Assembly: GCF_016583985.1 (NCBI RefSeq)
Contig: NZ_NRSD01000001.1
Location: 62,001-126,000 of the forward strand
DNA: 64,000 nucleotides
Reading direction: 5' to 3'
Source: Thiocapsa imhoffii
Lineage (GTDB): Bacteria > Pseudomonadota > Gammaproteobacteria > Chromatiales > Chromatiaceae
In this document: one piece after another, positions 1-9,460 of the stretch
How the letters are laid out: every line of letters begins with the position of its first letter
Numbering within the stretch: the first letter of the stretch is position 1
Position numbers and translations under genes: made by a program
Notes under the pieces: model-generated
Databases searched by the model: none
Seen by the model: the letters and a program-made list of their open reading frames with translations, nothing else
Told to the model about the DNA's origin: nothing

Positions 1-381
1 GGCGACCGCAATGATTGCCTCGACGGGCTCGCGAGGAAACCGCGCCTCGCCAGCGCGCAGGATGATGCGTGCGATGTCGGCGGCATAATCACCGATGCGC
101 TCGAGCTCCGAGGCCAGCTCCATGCAGGCGCCGATCGCTCGCAAATCCGCCCCCGCGGGCTTGTAGGCCGCCAGTGCAACCAGGCATTCCTGCTCGAGGA
201 CCCGCCGCTGCGCGTTGATCCGCAGGTCGTCGGAGATGATTCGGGCAGCGTTGCCAGTGTCCTGCTCGGCGAGGCATTGCACCGATGCGTGCAGGGCGTC
301 GATGACCAACTGCCCCAAGTCTCCAACCGCCTCTTGCAACTGGGCACGGCGTCGCTGGACCAGATTGATGTGCTCGCTCAT
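1..381 (-). CDS. phoU: PhoU-family phosphate signalling protein (3' end outside window)
   Basis: Translation from the ATG at 381 runs in frame to the window edge (127 codons), so the C-terminal half is missing. The visible part begins MSEHINLVQRRRAQLQ and contains ELASELERIGDYAADIARI, the PhoU helical-bundle signature with the E-x-x-R-I-x-D-x-A metal-binding motif. PhoU proteins modulate the PhoR/PhoB response and the Pst phosphate transporter. No pst or pho gene is seen in the window; the rest of the locus lies to the left. It could also be a stand-alone PhoU-domain protein linked to a Na/Pi cotransporter, which the missing part would settle. Confidence 0.8.
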   Translation of the reverse strand, partial: MSEHINLVQRRRAQLQEAVGDLGQLVIDALHASVQCLAEQDTGNAARIISDDLRINAQRRVLEQECLVALAAYKPAGADLRAIGACMELASELERIGDYAADIARIILRAGEARFPREPVEAIIAVA

Positions 382-407
382 CTCCACTTTATCCTCATGA
401 TTGGCGG

Positions 408-1595
408 TCAGGGCCGCGCCGGTCGATCTCCGTGCGCTCCCGGTTGGATCAGGGGTTGTCGTGCTGTCGTGAAGGCGTCCTCGACCAGTGCTTGGATCGA
501 CTCAGCCTTCGCCTCGATATCCCGCACCAGGGCAAATTGCACGGCGGCCTTGCGCAGATTCTGATGCGGCTCCGTGATCTTGAAGTAGCGGTTGCCGTCG
601 AGATGATCGGTCAGAAAGCGCAGTCCCAACTCGAACGGCATGAGCGCGAGCGCGTTTGGGATCAGGTTCCGCTCGGCATCAAGCAACCAATGGCGGGTTT
701 GCTGAGCATAGGCCCGCAGGAGCGGCGCTGCCAAATCGAGATCGAAACAGACCCCCCCGCCAGCGGCCGTTTCGCCGCGGCGGTTGCAGCAGGAACGCAG
801 ACAGTCCCCGATATCGTGAAGAATCAAGCCCGGCTGAACCGTATCCAGGTCGATCAAGGCGCGGGCCCGACCATCGCTGGAGTCGAACAACATGTTATCG
901 AGTTTCGGGTCACCGTGAATGATGCGCACCGGAATCCGCCCCGCGGCCTGCGCATCGGCGAGGCAACGGCTGAGTTCGCGATGCGTCTCCACGAACCCGA
1001 GACAGGCCGCGAGATCGTCGTCCTGTTCTCCCGGGTCGACGGTGGCGTGGCAGGCGTCGAGGCGGGCCAGATATCCGGGTGTCTCGTGGAAGCCCGGCAG
1101 CGTGATCCCCATGGCGTCGCTTGGCAGGGTTTGCAGCAGGCTGTGGAAGCGCCCCAGTAGGAGGCCGACTTCCCGGGCCTGTGCGGGTGAAGCGAGCGAC
1201 GGGAGGCTGATCGTGTTCGTGATGAACTCCATCAGCCGCCAGATCCCACCGGTCGCATCCTGGAGCGCCGTGGCCCCGGCGTGTGTGGGAACGAGGCGCG
1301 GCAAGTGCAGATCGTCGGGTGGATGCCGGGTGGCATGGGCAGCGAGACGTTGCAGGTTGCGCATGATCTGGAGCGGGTCGGGAAAGACCCGCGGGTTGAG
1401 GCGCTGGAGCACATAGTCACACGGCCCGGCCTGCACCCGGAAGGTTTCGTTGATCAGGCCGCGTCCAAGGGGGGCGATCCGCTCGACGGGTCGCGGGATC
1501 GCAAAGCCACTCGCGATTTGCTCGATGAGCCCCAAGGACCCTTCGCCGGGGTCGGCCCCCCGGGTCTCAATCGGAGCGGCGCACATCGAGGACAT
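408..1595 (-). CDS. APH/NahK-like phosphotransferase
   Basis: A 395-residue kinase of the aminoglycoside phosphotransferase/choline kinase fold. Visible motifs are the N-lobe segment GRGLINETFRV followed by YVLQRLNPRVFPDP, the Brenner-like catalytic loop HGDPKLDNMLFD and the metal-binding segment ALIDLDTVQPGLILHDIGD. The INETFRV...LQRLN pattern resembles N-acetylhexosamine 1-kinase (NahK) relatives, so a sugar or amino-sugar is a plausible substrate, but this is inference. The start at 1595 (MSSMCAAP) is chosen to limit overlap with relA to 29 bp; ATG at 1586 is an alternative and neither has a strong ribosome site. The overlap suggests co-transcription downstream of relA. Confidence 0.75.
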   Translation of the reverse strand: MSSMCAAPIETRGADPGEGSLGLIEQIASGFAIPRPVERIAPLGRGLINETFRVQAGPCDYVLQRLNPRVFPDPLQIMRNLQRLAAHATRHPPDDLHLPRLVPTHAGATALQDATGGIWRLMEFITNTISLPSLASPAQAREVGLLLGRFHSLLQTLPSDAMGITLPGFHETPGYLARLDACHATVDPGEQDDDLAACLGFVETHRELSRCLADAQAAGRIPVRIIHGDPKLDNMLFDSSDGRARALIDLDTVQPGLILHDIGDCLRSCCNRRGETAAGGGVCFDLDLAAPLLRAYAQQTRHWLLDAERNLIPNALALMPFELGLRFLTDHLDGNRYFKITEPHQNLRKAAVQFALVRDIEAKAESIQALVEDAFTTARQPLIQPGAHGDRPARP

Positions 1596-3780
1596 CTGGA
1601 ATCTGATCGAGTTTCGCCATGATCCGCGCGAGATGGTCCATATTGCGGACCTCCAGGGTGAAGCGCATCGCGGCCGTGTCGGTGGAACGCTCGGAGTGGG
1701 TGTTGACGCCCAGGACGTTGATGTCGTCATCGGACAGCACCGAGGAGACATCGCGCAGCAGACCCTTGCGATCGAGCGCGATCACGAGGACATCGACCGG
1801 GTAGCCCCCGTGCGCGGGTTGCGTGGCCCAGTGCACCTCGATCAGACGTTCGCTCTCCGCGGGCGGCAGATGACGGAGATTCCCGCAATCCTGGCGGTGG
1901 ATCGTGACCCCGCGTCCGCGCGTCACGAAGCCGACGATGGGATCATTGGGCACGGGCTTACAGCATTGCGCCAGGTTGGTCATGAGATCATCGACGCCCT
2001 CCACCACGACATCAGTGGCCAAGGCGGTGCGGGTTTTGTGCGGCGCGCGCGTCTTGATCTCGACCTGCTTCACCTCCTCGGTCTTGCGTGGACCGACTTG
2101 GCGTGCCACCTGACCCACCGAGAGGTCGCCACGTCCGATCGCGGCGAGCACATCCTCGCCGCGTTTGAAGTTGAAGCGGCTCGCCAGGTCGTCCAGGTTC
2201 GGTTTTTCGTTGATCCCAAGCCGGCTCAGCTCTCGATCAAGGGCGCTGCGGCCACCTTGCAGGTGTTGGTCGTGATCCTGTTGCTTGAACCACTGGCGCA
2301 CCCGATTGCGCGCGCGCGCCGTGGTCAGGTAGCCGTGGTGCGGGCTCAGCCAGTCGCGGCTGGGCATGGCATTCTTCTGGGTCAGGATCTCGACGGTCTC
2401 ACCGCTGTGCAGTTCGTAATTGAGCGGGACGATGCGCCCATTAATGCGTGCGCCGCGGCAGCGATTGCCGACTTCCGAATGGATGGCATAGGCGAAATCA
2501 AGCGGCGTCGAGCCGCTGGGGAGTTCCACGACCTTCGATTGTGGAGTCAGGACATAGATGTGAACGGGTTCGAATTCAGCCTTGAAGCGTTCGAGGAAAC
2601 TCCCGCCTTCGTCGGCTTCATTCTTGAGCTCGAGCCAATGACGCATCCAGGTCACCCGCCGTTGGAATTCAGCGTCGTGTCCTTTCGATTCCTTGTAGGC
2701 CCAATGCGCGGCGACCCCGAACTCGGCGTTACGGTGCATCTCGAAGGTCCGGATCTGCACCTCGAGCGGCTTTTCCTCGGGACCGATCACCGCCGTGTGC
2801 AAGGATTGATACATGTTGCCCTTCGGGGTGGCGATGTAGTCATCGAACTCGTTCGGGATGTGCTTCCAGAGCCCATGGACCAAGCCGAGCGCCGCGTAGC
2901 AGTCGCGGATCGTCTTCACTAGGATGCGCGCGGCACGCAGGTCGAAGATCTCAGCGATTTCAAGATCCTTACGCCGCATCTTGCGCCAGATACTATAGAG
3001 ATGCTTGGGGCGCCCCGTGATCTCGGCGTCGATGCCAGCCTCATCGAATTTGTCGCGCAGCATTTGGATGACGGCCGCGATGTAATGCTCGCGCTCCTCG
3101 CGGCGTTCGGCGAGGAGCGCCGCGATCCGTTTGTACTCATCGGGCTGGAGATAGCGAAGACTCAAGTCCTCCAGTTCCCATTTGATCTGCCAAATCCCCA
3201 GCCGGTTGGCCAAGGGGGCATAGATACGCTGGGTATCCCGAGCGATCTTGGCCCGCCGTTCGGGCTCCAGATCCTTGATGACGCGCATCAGGTGGACCCG
3301 TTCGGCCAGAACGACCAGGACCACGCGCACGTCCTCGGCAATCCCGAGCAGCAACCGGCGGAGGTTCTCCTCGTGTTCGTCCTGGTCCTTCGCCGCGATG
3401 ATGGCATCGACGTGAGCGATCTGGCCGATCCGTGAGAGGTCGCCCACCATGCGGGCGATGCCAGGGCCGAAACGGGCATCGAGTTCGGATTCCGTGAGAT
3501 CGCTCTGATCGAGGCAGCCATTGAGGAGGGCGGCAATCAGGGTCTCGGAGTCCATGCGCAACTGCACCAGGATATCCGCCGTGGACAGGACGTGCCGAAC
3601 ATGGGTCTCGCCGGTCTCGATGCGCCGATCCCCCCGACAGTTGGTCAGGATCGCGCAGGCGCTCGCGATGCGAGTGCGCTCGTCATGCCCATAGTGGCTT
3701 TCCAACTCCGTAAGCCAGAGTTGAATGGTCGACTCGTCGTTATCCTGTGACGCTGGCAGGTTGGAGGTCGGCTTGACCAT
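1567..3780 (-). CDS. relA: GTP pyrophosphokinase RelA (monofunctional (p)ppGpp synthetase)
   Basis: A 737-residue long RSH protein that makes (p)ppGpp on the ribosome during amino-acid starvation. Order: pseudo-HD domain (about 30-175), synthetase domain (about 235-345, with GRPKHLYSIWRKM and MYQSLHTAVIG), TGS (about 390-455, HIYVLTPQSKVVELPSGSTP), then a zinc-finger/ACT tail with CCKPVPNDPIVGFVTRG. The hydrolase site is degenerate: where SpoT has H-D-V-x-E-D this protein reads LLNGCLDQ, and the synthetase carries the acidic EFDDYIA motif typical of RelA. Both points indicate synthesis without hydrolysis. The ATG at 3780 follows AGGA at a good distance. The downstream kinase gene overlaps its 3' end. 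Confidence 0.95.
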   Translation of the reverse strand: MVKPTSNLPASQDNDESTIQLWLTELESHYGHDERTRIASACAILTNCRGDRRIETGETHVRHVLSTADILVQLRMDSETLIAALLNGCLDQSDLTESELDARFGPGIARMVGDLSRIGQIAHVDAIIAAKDQDEHEENLRRLLLGIAEDVRVVLVVLAERVHLMRVIKDLEPERRAKIARDTQRIYAPLANRLGIWQIKWELEDLSLRYLQPDEYKRIAALLAERREEREHYIAAVIQMLRDKFDEAGIDAEITGRPKHLYSIWRKMRRKDLEIAEIFDLRAARILVKTIRDCYAALGLVHGLWKHIPNEFDDYIATPKGNMYQSLHTAVIGPEEKPLEVQIRTFEMHRNAEFGVAAHWAYKESKGHDAEFQRRVTWMRHWLELKNEADEGGSFLERFKAEFEPVHIYVLTPQSKVVELPSGSTPLDFAYAIHSEVGNRCRGARINGRIVPLNYELHSGETVEILTQKNAMPSRDWLSPHHGYLTTARARNRVRQWFKQQDHDQHLQGGRSALDRELSRLGINEKPNLDDLASRFNFKRGEDVLAAIGRGDLSVGQVARQVGPRKTEEVKQVEIKTRAPHKTRTALATDVVVEGVDDLMTNLAQCCKPVPNDPIVGFVTRGRGVTIHRQDCGNLRHLPPAESERLIEVHWATQPAHGGYPVDVLVIALDRKGLLRDVSSVLSDDDINVLGVNTHSERSTDTAAMRFTLEVRNMDHLARIMAKLDQIPDVLDVRRSD

Positions 3781-3948
3781 CAATCATCCTGGAACGAACG
3801 CTTGATCAGGTCGTGCCACTTTCGACCGCTCGCGTGAGGTCTGGTTCGCCATCTCACGACGGCACCAGCCGCAAGCGAGGCGAGCACCAGGTGCCGCGTG
3901 GAGGTCAATGGCGACCATCCACCGGGCAGCGCGGCTCCGCAGGGTTGC

Positions 3949-5211
3949 TCAAGGGTCTTGGCGTGGTGCATCGAAGAGGTGACTCACGAGCCCATCGGCC
4001 AACTTGGGCTCGAACCAGGTCGATTTCGGTGGCATCAGTTCGCCAGCATCGGCTACCGCCATGAGGGCGTCCATGGCGGTGGGAAAGAGTGAAAAGGCCA
4101 CCGCCATCTCGCCCGTCTCGACCCGTTGGGCCAGCGCCTCGAGTCCGCGGACCCCTCCGACGAAATCGATCCGCTCATCCGATCGCGGATCCTGGATCCC
4201 CAGGATTGGACCGATGAGGTGGTCTTGCAGCAGGCTGACATCGAGGCGGCCCACCGGATCGTCGAACGGAATCCGCTCGGGCGGTAAGGTCAGGCGATAC
4301 CAATGGCCCGCGAGATACATGCCGAACTCGCCAGCGCGAGTGGGCCGCACCGGGCCGGGCGCACCGACGATGTCGAAGATGACCGAGATCCGCCGGATGA
4401 AGGTTGCGACATCCAATCCATGCAGGTCACGCACGACCCGGTTGTAGTCGAGAATCCGCATCTGCTCATGCGAGAAGAGCACCGACAGGACGAAGTGATA
4501 GGGTTCCGCGCCGGTATCGGAGGGATTCGCCTGGCGTCGCTGCTGCGCGACGCGTGCCGCCGCGGCACAACGGTGGTGGCCGTCGGCGATGTAGAGTGCT
4601 GGAAGGGCCTCGAGTGCGTGTGTGAGTGTTGCCATCTGGTCGTGATCGAACACAGGCCAGAGCGCATGCGAGACGCCGTCCGCGGTGGTGACCTCGCTCT
4701 CAGGCACCGTGTCGGCGGCGAGGCGGGCGATCAGGTCGTCGAGCTCCGGCCGTGCGCGATAAGCGAGCAGGACCGGCCCGGTCTGCGCGGCGAGTGCCTC
4801 GATCTGGCGGACCCGGTCGTCTTCCTTGCGGGGACGCGTGAGTTCATGGCGCTTGATGCGGTGCGAGGCATAGGCCGCGAGCGAGGCCACGCCGACGAGG
4901 CCGGTTTGGCTGTGGTGACCGCTCGACATGCGATAGAGGTAGTAGCCAGCGACGGGGTCGGCTCGGAGGATGCCGGCGCGGCGCATCCGCTCCAGATTCT
5001 CACGCGACTTGGCATAGACGGCCGGTGCGTAGGGATCGCTGTCCGCGGGGAGATCGACCTCGGCGCGCGAGACATGCAGAAAGCTCCAGGGTCGGTCCAC
5101 CACCATGCGACGCGCCTCCGCGGCACTGATCACATCGTAGGGTGGGGCGGCGACGTCACCGGCGTGCCCGGCTGTGGGTCGCAGCGCCGCGAAAGGTTTG
5201 ATCAGGGGCAT
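3949..5211 (-). CDS. DUF1015 family protein
   Basis: A 420-residue conserved protein starting MPLIKPFAALRP and AAPPYDVIS, the typical N-terminus of DUF1015. Later segments include LYIADGHHRCAAA, a His-rich motif conserved in the family. The molecular function is not established; some relatives sit with amino-acid metabolism genes, and no such link is visible here. It is transcribed toward relA with about 170 bp between them, and divergently from the tRNA genes. No signal peptide or membrane helix is apparent, so a cytoplasmic location is expected. Confidence 0.85.
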   Translation of the reverse strand: MPLIKPFAALRPTAGHAGDVAAPPYDVISAAEARRMVVDRPWSFLHVSRAEVDLPADSDPYAPAVYAKSRENLERMRRAGILRADPVAGYYLYRMSSGHHSQTGLVGVASLAAYASHRIKRHELTRPRKEDDRVRQIEALAAQTGPVLLAYRARPELDDLIARLAADTVPESEVTTADGVSHALWPVFDHDQMATLTHALEALPALYIADGHHRCAAAARVAQQRRQANPSDTGAEPYHFVLSVLFSHEQMRILDYNRVVRDLHGLDVATFIRRISVIFDIVGAPGPVRPTRAGEFGMYLAGHWYRLTLPPERIPFDDPVGRLDVSLLQDHLIGPILGIQDPRSDERIDFVGGVRGLEALAQRVETGEMAVAFSLFPTAMDALMAVADAGELMPPKSTWFEPKLADGLVSHLFDAPRQDP

Positions 5212-5409
5212 GGCAACACACCATCGATAACGACGCGAGACGCTTGCGTCAGTTCACTATGGTATCAGTTGATCCAGGGTCGCGGCCAAATCGAACGCGA
5301 GCCAGGTGTGGCGCGCGGCCGTGCCCGCCAGCCGAGCGGCAGCGACCCGCGCCAGGCGCCAAGGCAGCCGCTCGGGTCGGTCGAGATGGGATCAGTCGAT
5401 GTTTTGCTT

Positions 5410-5438
5410 GTGACAAGCCGGCGTGGAATGACTATACT
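5410..5438 (+). promoter_or_regulatory. Sigma-70 promoter for tRNA-Cys / tRNA-Leu
   Basis: GTGACA at 5410-5415 and TATACT at 5433-5438 are separated by 17 bp, an almost consensus sigma-70 promoter ending 13 bp before the mature tRNA-Cys. It probably drives both tRNA genes. Confidence 0.6.
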
Positions 5439-5451
5439 CAGCGGCTCACAA

Positions 5452-5525
5452 GGCTGAGTGGCAGAGTGGTTATGCAGCGGCCTGCAAAGCCGTGTACCTC
5501 GGTTCGATTCCGGGCTCAGCCTCCA
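5452..5525 (+). tRNA. tRNA-Cys (GCA)
   Basis: A 74-nt cloverleaf. The acceptor arm GGCTGAG pairs with CTCAGCC, the anticodon GCA lies at 5484-5486, the T-loop GGTTCGATTCC is canonical and the 3' CCA is encoded at 5523-5525. Confidence 0.96.
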
Positions 5526-5608
5526 TCTCGACGCTCCTCGCGTCTCACGTGCGGATCATCCGACCACGTTCACCGCGGCGTCTCATCGCTTGGCGAAATG
5601 ACTCATGC

Positions 5609-5693
5609 GCCTGGGTGGCGAAATTGGTAGACGCAAGGGACTTAAAATCCCTCGGCTTCGGCCATGCGGGTTCGAGTCCCGCCCCAGGCACCA
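5609..5693 (+). tRNA. tRNA-Leu (TAA)
   Basis: An 85-nt class II tRNA with a long variable arm. The acceptor GCCTGGG pairs with CCCAGGC, the anticodon TAA lies at 5643-5645 in the loop CTTAAAA, and CCA is encoded at the 3' end. It lies 83 bp after tRNA-Cys in the same direction. Confidence 0.96.
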
Positions 5694-5697
5694 ATTG

Positions 5698-6459
5698 ATG
5701 TCCAGCCCGAACCAACGCTCGGAACGTGGGTGCAAGCCTGATTCAGAACTCGCTGGACAGGTCGTGTTCGCGGTGCGTGGCGTGACCAAATCCTACGGGG
5801 TCGGCGAGGTTCTAATCCAGGCGCTGCGCGGCGTCGATCTGGATCTCCAAGCGGGTGAACTTCTTGTCCTGCTGGGCGCCTCGGGATCAGGCAAATCGAC
5901 CTTGCTCAACATCTTGGGTGGTCTCGATCGCGCCACATCAGGCTCGGTGCGGTATCTCGGCCAGGATTTGAGCCGGGCGAACGATCAGGTTCTCACGGCC
6001 TTTCGGCGCCGTCATGTCGGTTTCGTCTTTCAGTTCTACAACCTCATTTCCAGTCTGACGGCGCGTGAGAATGTCGCCATCGTCACCGAGATCAGCGCGC
6101 ATCCGATCGCACCGGAGGAGGCTCTCGATCTCGTGGGTCTTGGGGAGCGGCTCGACCATTTCCCCTCGCAACTCTCCGGTGGTGAGCAACAGCGTGTCGC
6201 CATTGCCCGCGCGGTTGCGAAACGACCGTCCCTGCTGCTATGTGATGAACCGACTGGTGCACTGGACTCCAAGACGGGGATCCGCGTGTTGCAGATGATT
6301 CGCCGCATCAACCGAGACTTGGGCACGACGACGGTGATCATCACCCACAATGCCGTCATCGCGGAGATGGCCGATCGCATCATCCGGCTCGCCGATGGTC
6401 GTGTTCAGCAGATTCAGCGCAACCACCACCCTCGTGATCCAGCCGAACTGGAATGGTGA
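5698..6459 (+). CDS. ABC transporter ATP-binding protein (LolD/MacB type), orphan
   Basis: A 253-residue ATPase with Walker [11 protein letters not shown]-loop [10 protein letters not shown], signature [14 protein letters not shown], Walker [13 protein letters not shown] and the switch His in VIITHN. It resembles the LolD/MacB/YknY group, whose partners are FtsX-type permeases and which act in lipoprotein release or peptide export. No permease gene is adjacent: cobS lies convergent just downstream. The ATG at 5698 is only 5 nt after the tRNA-Leu CCA and has no clear ribosome site, so a downstream start (for example GTG codons near residue 22) is possible. It may be a translocated or split transporter locus. 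Confidence 0.85.
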   Translation: MSSPNQRSERGCKPDSELAGQVVFAVRGVTKSYGVGEVLIQALRGVDLDLQAGELLVLLGASGSGKSTLLNILGGLDRATSGSVRYLGQDLSRANDQVLTAFRRRHVGFVFQFYNLISSLTARENVAIVTEISAHPIAPEEALDLVGLGERLDHFPSQLSGGEQQRVAIARAVAKRPSLLLCDEPTGALDSKTGIRVLQMIRRINRDLGTTTVIITHNAVIAEMADRIIRLADGRVQQIQRNHHPRDPAELEW

Positions 6460-6473
6460 CCCCCGCGGGGGTC
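6458..6473. terminator. Palindrome between convergent genes
   Basis: GACCCCCGCGGGGGTC is a perfect 16-bp palindrome overlapping the stop codon of the ABC ATPase and lying 8 bp from the end of cobS. It could act as a bidirectional hairpin, but there is no T-tract and almost no loop. Confidence 0.3.
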
Positions 6474-6480
6474 GCGTGCG

Positions 6481-7227
6481 CTACCAGGCGAGCAGGACCA
6501 TCATGGCGAGCAGCAGCAGGGTTTCGGAGATCTCGACCAGGGCGCCGGCGGTGTCGCCGGTGAAGCCCCCGATGCGGCGGAGCATGAGACGGCGCAGGCT
6601 CAAAAAAAGCAAGCCGCTCAGGCCGACCAGTCCCAGCCCGATCCAGCCGCCGATCAGGACGCAGGCGATCCCGCTCAGGACCACCGCAATCCAGACGGGT
6701 CGTCGTGGCAGGTGGGCGAGCGCCGCGCTGGCCATGCCTTGGTCACGGGCATAGGGGGTGGTGAGCAGCAAGAGCGCAAGAAGGGCGCGCGCCAGCATCG
6801 GGATGAGGATCAGGAGGACGCTCGGGCCGCTGGCGATCAGGGCCTGGAGTCCAGACCATTTCCCGATCAGGACCAGCCCAATCGCGGTGATGGCGGCGGG
6901 GCCACTGCGCGGATCCTTCATGATCTCGAGGGTGCGTTCGCGGCTCATGAGGCCGCCAATCCAGGCGTCGGCGCTGTCGGCGAGGCCGTCCAGATGCAGG
7001 ATGCCCGTCGACCAGACCCACAGAAGCAGGATCACGGCTGCCGCAACGCCGGCATCGACCGGTTCCAAGACGAAGAGGCCGAGGACGAGCGTCAGCCCCA
7101 AGAGAAGTCCAATCGCCGGATACCATGGCACGGCTTGTCCCGCGTGTTGTGCGGCGATCTCGGCGGGCTCGGGAAATGGCCAGCGGGTCAGAAAACGACC
7201 GGCGAGCCAGAAGGGTCGGACATCCAT
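6481..7227 (-). CDS. cobS: Adenosylcobinamide-GDP ribazoletransferase (cobalamin synthase)
   Basis: A 248-residue polytopic inner-membrane enzyme that joins adenosylcobinamide-GDP and alpha-ribazole (phosphate), the last step of the nucleotide loop pathway. It begins RPFWLAGRFLTRWPFPEP, and HLDGLADSADAWIGG carries the conserved Asp-rich active-site region, followed by several hydrophobic helices (for example PSVLLILIPMLARALLALLL). It is the last gene of the cob block and starts 15 bp after cobC, so co-transcription is expected under the B12 riboswitch far upstream. Confidence 0.95.
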   Translation of the reverse strand: MDVRPFWLAGRFLTRWPFPEPAEIAAQHAGQAVPWYPAIGLLLGLTLVLGLFVLEPVDAGVAAAVILLLWVWSTGILHLDGLADSADAWIGGLMSRERTLEIMKDPRSGPAAITAIGLVLIGKWSGLQALIASGPSVLLILIPMLARALLALLLLTTPYARDQGMASAALAHLPRRPVWIAVVLSGIACVLIGGWIGLGLVGLSGLLFLSLRRLMLRRIGGFTGDTAGALVEISETLLLLAMMVLLAW

Positions 7228-7242
7228 GCGCGGTCCCTCGCC

Positions 7243-7824
7243 TCAAGCGCAACCGTGGCGGATGAGGCTGGGACGTCCCGGTGAGGGTGGCACGCGCACA
7301 CGGCTCAGACAGGCTGGTGGAACCTCGAGCAGGATCGTCGCCGCGGCGGGCATGCTCAAGACCTCGGCGAGGATCACGCGGATCACGCCGCCATGCGTGA
7401 CGACCAAGGGATAGGCCGCCCCAGCGGTCCGCACCGCGTCCCAGGCGCCCAGGACCCGTTGGCGGAAGGACGCGAAGGGTTCCGCGCCCGGTGGGGTATA
7501 GTCGATCGGGTCCTCCCAGAAACGGATCAAGTCAGCGGCTGGGATCTGGTTCGCGGTCAGTCCTTCCCAGGCCCCGAAGTGCCGCTCGCTCAATTGGGGT
7601 AGGGTCATGATGGGCAGGTCATGTGCGGCTGCCAGCTGCTGAGCAAACGCATGGCAACGTCGGGCAGGGGAGGAGAAAACGGCGTTCCAGCCCGGGTTTT
7701 GGGCGGTTGCGCGTGTCATCTGCTCCATGCCCGCGGGACTCAAGGGGTCATCCTGTCCACCGCGAAAGCAGGCGCCGCCGGCGGCCTCGCCGTGACGTAA
7801 GAGTTCGACGAACTGATCCTGCAT
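7243..7824 (-). CDS. cobC: Alpha-ribazole phosphatase-like histidine phosphatase
   Basis: A 193-residue histidine phosphatase with the phospho-acceptor motif LLRHGEAAGG near residue 10, the second arginine region FSSPARRC, ERHFGAWEGLT, and the distal catalytic His in VVTHGGVIRVI. In this position between cobT and cobS the expected reaction is removal of the 5'-phosphate from alpha-ribazole phosphate or from adenosylcobalamin phosphate. The start ATG shares one base with the cobT stop codon (TGATG), indicating translational coupling. Confidence 0.88.
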   Translation of the reverse strand: MQDQFVELLRHGEAAGGACFRGGQDDPLSPAGMEQMTRATAQNPGWNAVFSSPARRCHAFAQQLAAAHDLPIMTLPQLSERHFGAWEGLTANQIPAADLIRFWEDPIDYTPPGAEPFASFRQRVLGAWDAVRTAGAAYPLVVTHGGVIRVILAEVLSMPAAATILLEVPPACLSRVRVPPSPGRPSLIRHGCA

Positions 7825-8894
7825 CAGTCGAGGGCGCCGTCCGCTTCACTCACTCCGGCCTCGGCAAAGGTCGCCATCTGCTGATGGAGCGCACAGGCCA
7901 ACCGCAGGAGGGGAACGGCTACGGCGGCGCCACTGCCCTCGCCGAGACGCATCCCCAGATCGAGCAGGGGATCGCCCTCGAGTGCGGCGATGATCTGCTG
8001 ATGGCCGGGCTCCGCGGACTGGTGGGAAAACAGGAGCCAGTGACGCAACTCGGGTTGGAGACGCGCCGCGACCAGGGCCGCCGCACTGACGATGAAGCCG
8101 TCGACCAGAATGGGCAGACCGCGCTGGGCGGCGGTGATCAAGGCCCCGACCATCGCCGCGATCTCAAAGCCGCCGAGTCGGGCGAGGAGTTCGGTCGGCG
8201 TGCTACCCTCCGAGGCATGCAGTGCCAGCGCGCGCGTGATGATGTCCGCTTTGTGCGCAACGCCCTCTGGGCTGAGTCCCGTGCCAGGGCCGACGATCAC
8301 CTCGGCGGGCTGATCCAAGAGGGCGCAGGTCAGCGCGGTCGCTGGCGTGGTGTTGCCGATGCCCATCTCACCGCAGATCAGGAGCCGGGCTCCCCCGTCG
8401 AGTGCGCGTTCCGCCGCCGCGCGTCCCGTATTCATCGCCGCCGCGAGTTGAGCATCGGTCATCGCGGGGGCGCGGGCGAGATTGGCGGTGCCAGGACCAA
8501 TCCGCTCGGGGCGCACGCCGGGAATGGGCCCCGGGTCGGTGGCCATGCCGACATCCAGGATCTCGAGCCGTGCGTCGAGGGCTTGCGCGAGGACCGCGAT
8601 CGCCGCGCCTCCAGCCGCAATGTTGCGCACCATTTGCACGGTCACGGCTTGGGGGAATGCCGAGACCCCTTCCGCCGCGACCCCATGGTCGGCGGCGAAG
8701 AGCAGGATCTGAACGGGATCGGACGTGGGATTGGGGGTCCCCTGCAACCCCGCCAGGCGGATGGCGAGCTCCTCGAGACGTCCCAAGGATCCACGTGGTT
8801 TGGTCAGGTGGTCCTGGCGCCGGCGTGCCGCGTCCGCGGCCATGGCATCGATCGGCAGGCAGGGCTGTGTCAGCCAGCTGAGGCTTTCACTCAT
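7824..8894 (-). CDS. cobT: Nicotinate-nucleotide-dimethylbenzimidazole phosphoribosyltransferase
   Basis: A 356-residue cytoplasmic enzyme that makes alpha-ribazole 5'-phosphate from nicotinate mononucleotide and the lower-ligand base. Diagnostic segments are [53 protein letters not shown] (substrate loop), [11 protein letters not shown] and the C-terminal LGEGSGAA with its catalytic Glu. The ATG at 8894 is chosen because it overlaps the cobU stop as ATGA; a longer 376-codon reading from 8954 would lie wholly inside cobU. Confidence 0.96.
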   Translation of the reverse strand: MSESLSWLTQPCLPIDAMAADAARRRQDHLTKPRGSLGRLEELAIRLAGLQGTPNPTSDPVQILLFAADHGVAAEGVSAFPQAVTVQMVRNIAAGGAAIAVLAQALDARLEILDVGMATDPGPIPGVRPERIGPGTANLARAPAMTDAQLAAAMNTGRAAAERALDGGARLLICGEMGIGNTTPATALTCALLDQPAEVIVGPGTGLSPEGVAHKADIITRALALHASEGSTPTELLARLGGFEIAAMVGALITAAQRGLPILVDGFIVSAAALVAARLQPELRHWLLFSHQSAEPGHQQIIAALEGDPLLDLGMRLGEGSGAAVAVPLLRLACALHQQMATFAEAGVSEADGALD

Positions 8895-9412
8895 GCTTCG
8901 CACTCCTTGATCGTCAATGGGATCCCGGCGACCGTAAGGATGACCTGATCGCAACGCGCGGCCAGGTCTTGATGTAGGGTACCGGCGACGTCAACAAAGC
9001 GGCGCGACAATTCGCCGAGCGGGATGACGCCCAGATTGGTTTCGTTGCTGACCAGGATGAGGGTTCCAGCGGTCGTGGTCACGACCTCGAGGAGGGCGCG
9101 GATCTGCGCCGCGAGGGCATCGTCGTCCCCGCGCATCAGCCAGTTCGTCAGCCACAGGGTCACACAGTCGACCAGCACGCAGCGCTGCGCTCCCGCCTCG
9201 CGCGCAATCACCTCGGCCAAGGCGTATGGCTCTTCAATGAGGCGCCAGGTTGGGCTGCGGCGGGCGCGATGCGCGGCGATCCGCTGCGCCATCTCGGCAT
9301 CCTTGGCCTGGGCGGTTGCCACATAGACGACTGGCTGGCCGCTGGCGTGAGCCAGCTGCTCGGCGAGCCGACTCTTGCCCGAACGGACGCCTCCGAGGAT
9401 CAGGGTTCGCAT
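8891..9412 (-). CDS. cobU: Adenosylcobinamide kinase / adenosylcobinamide-phosphate guanylyltransferase
   Basis: A 173-residue bifunctional enzyme that phosphorylates adenosylcobinamide and transfers GMP to give adenosylcobinamide-GDP, the substrate of CobS. It begins [20 protein letters not shown] with the GxxxxGKS P-loop. [21 protein letters not shown] contains the guanylylated His region, and [12 protein letters not shown] is the conserved second motif. It overlaps cobT by 4 bp and lies 48 bp downstream of cobO. Confidence 0.95.
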   Translation of the reverse strand: MRTLILGGVRSGKSRLAEQLAHASGQPVVYVATAQAKDAEMAQRIAAHRARRSPTWRLIEEPYALAEVIAREAGAQRCVLVDCVTLWLTNWLMRGDDDALAAQIRALLEVVTTTAGTLILVSNETNLGVIPLGELSRRFVDVAGTLHQDLAARCDQVILTVAGIPLTIKECEA

Positions 9413-9460
9413 CCGCTTACCGTTCCCGATCCTTGAGGAAACGGTCGGAGCTTGGCCGGC

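Noticed and set aside
1450-2922. A 490-codon plus-strand frame antisense to relA
   Set aside because: Composition is explained by the relA codon pattern on the other strand; no domain recognised.
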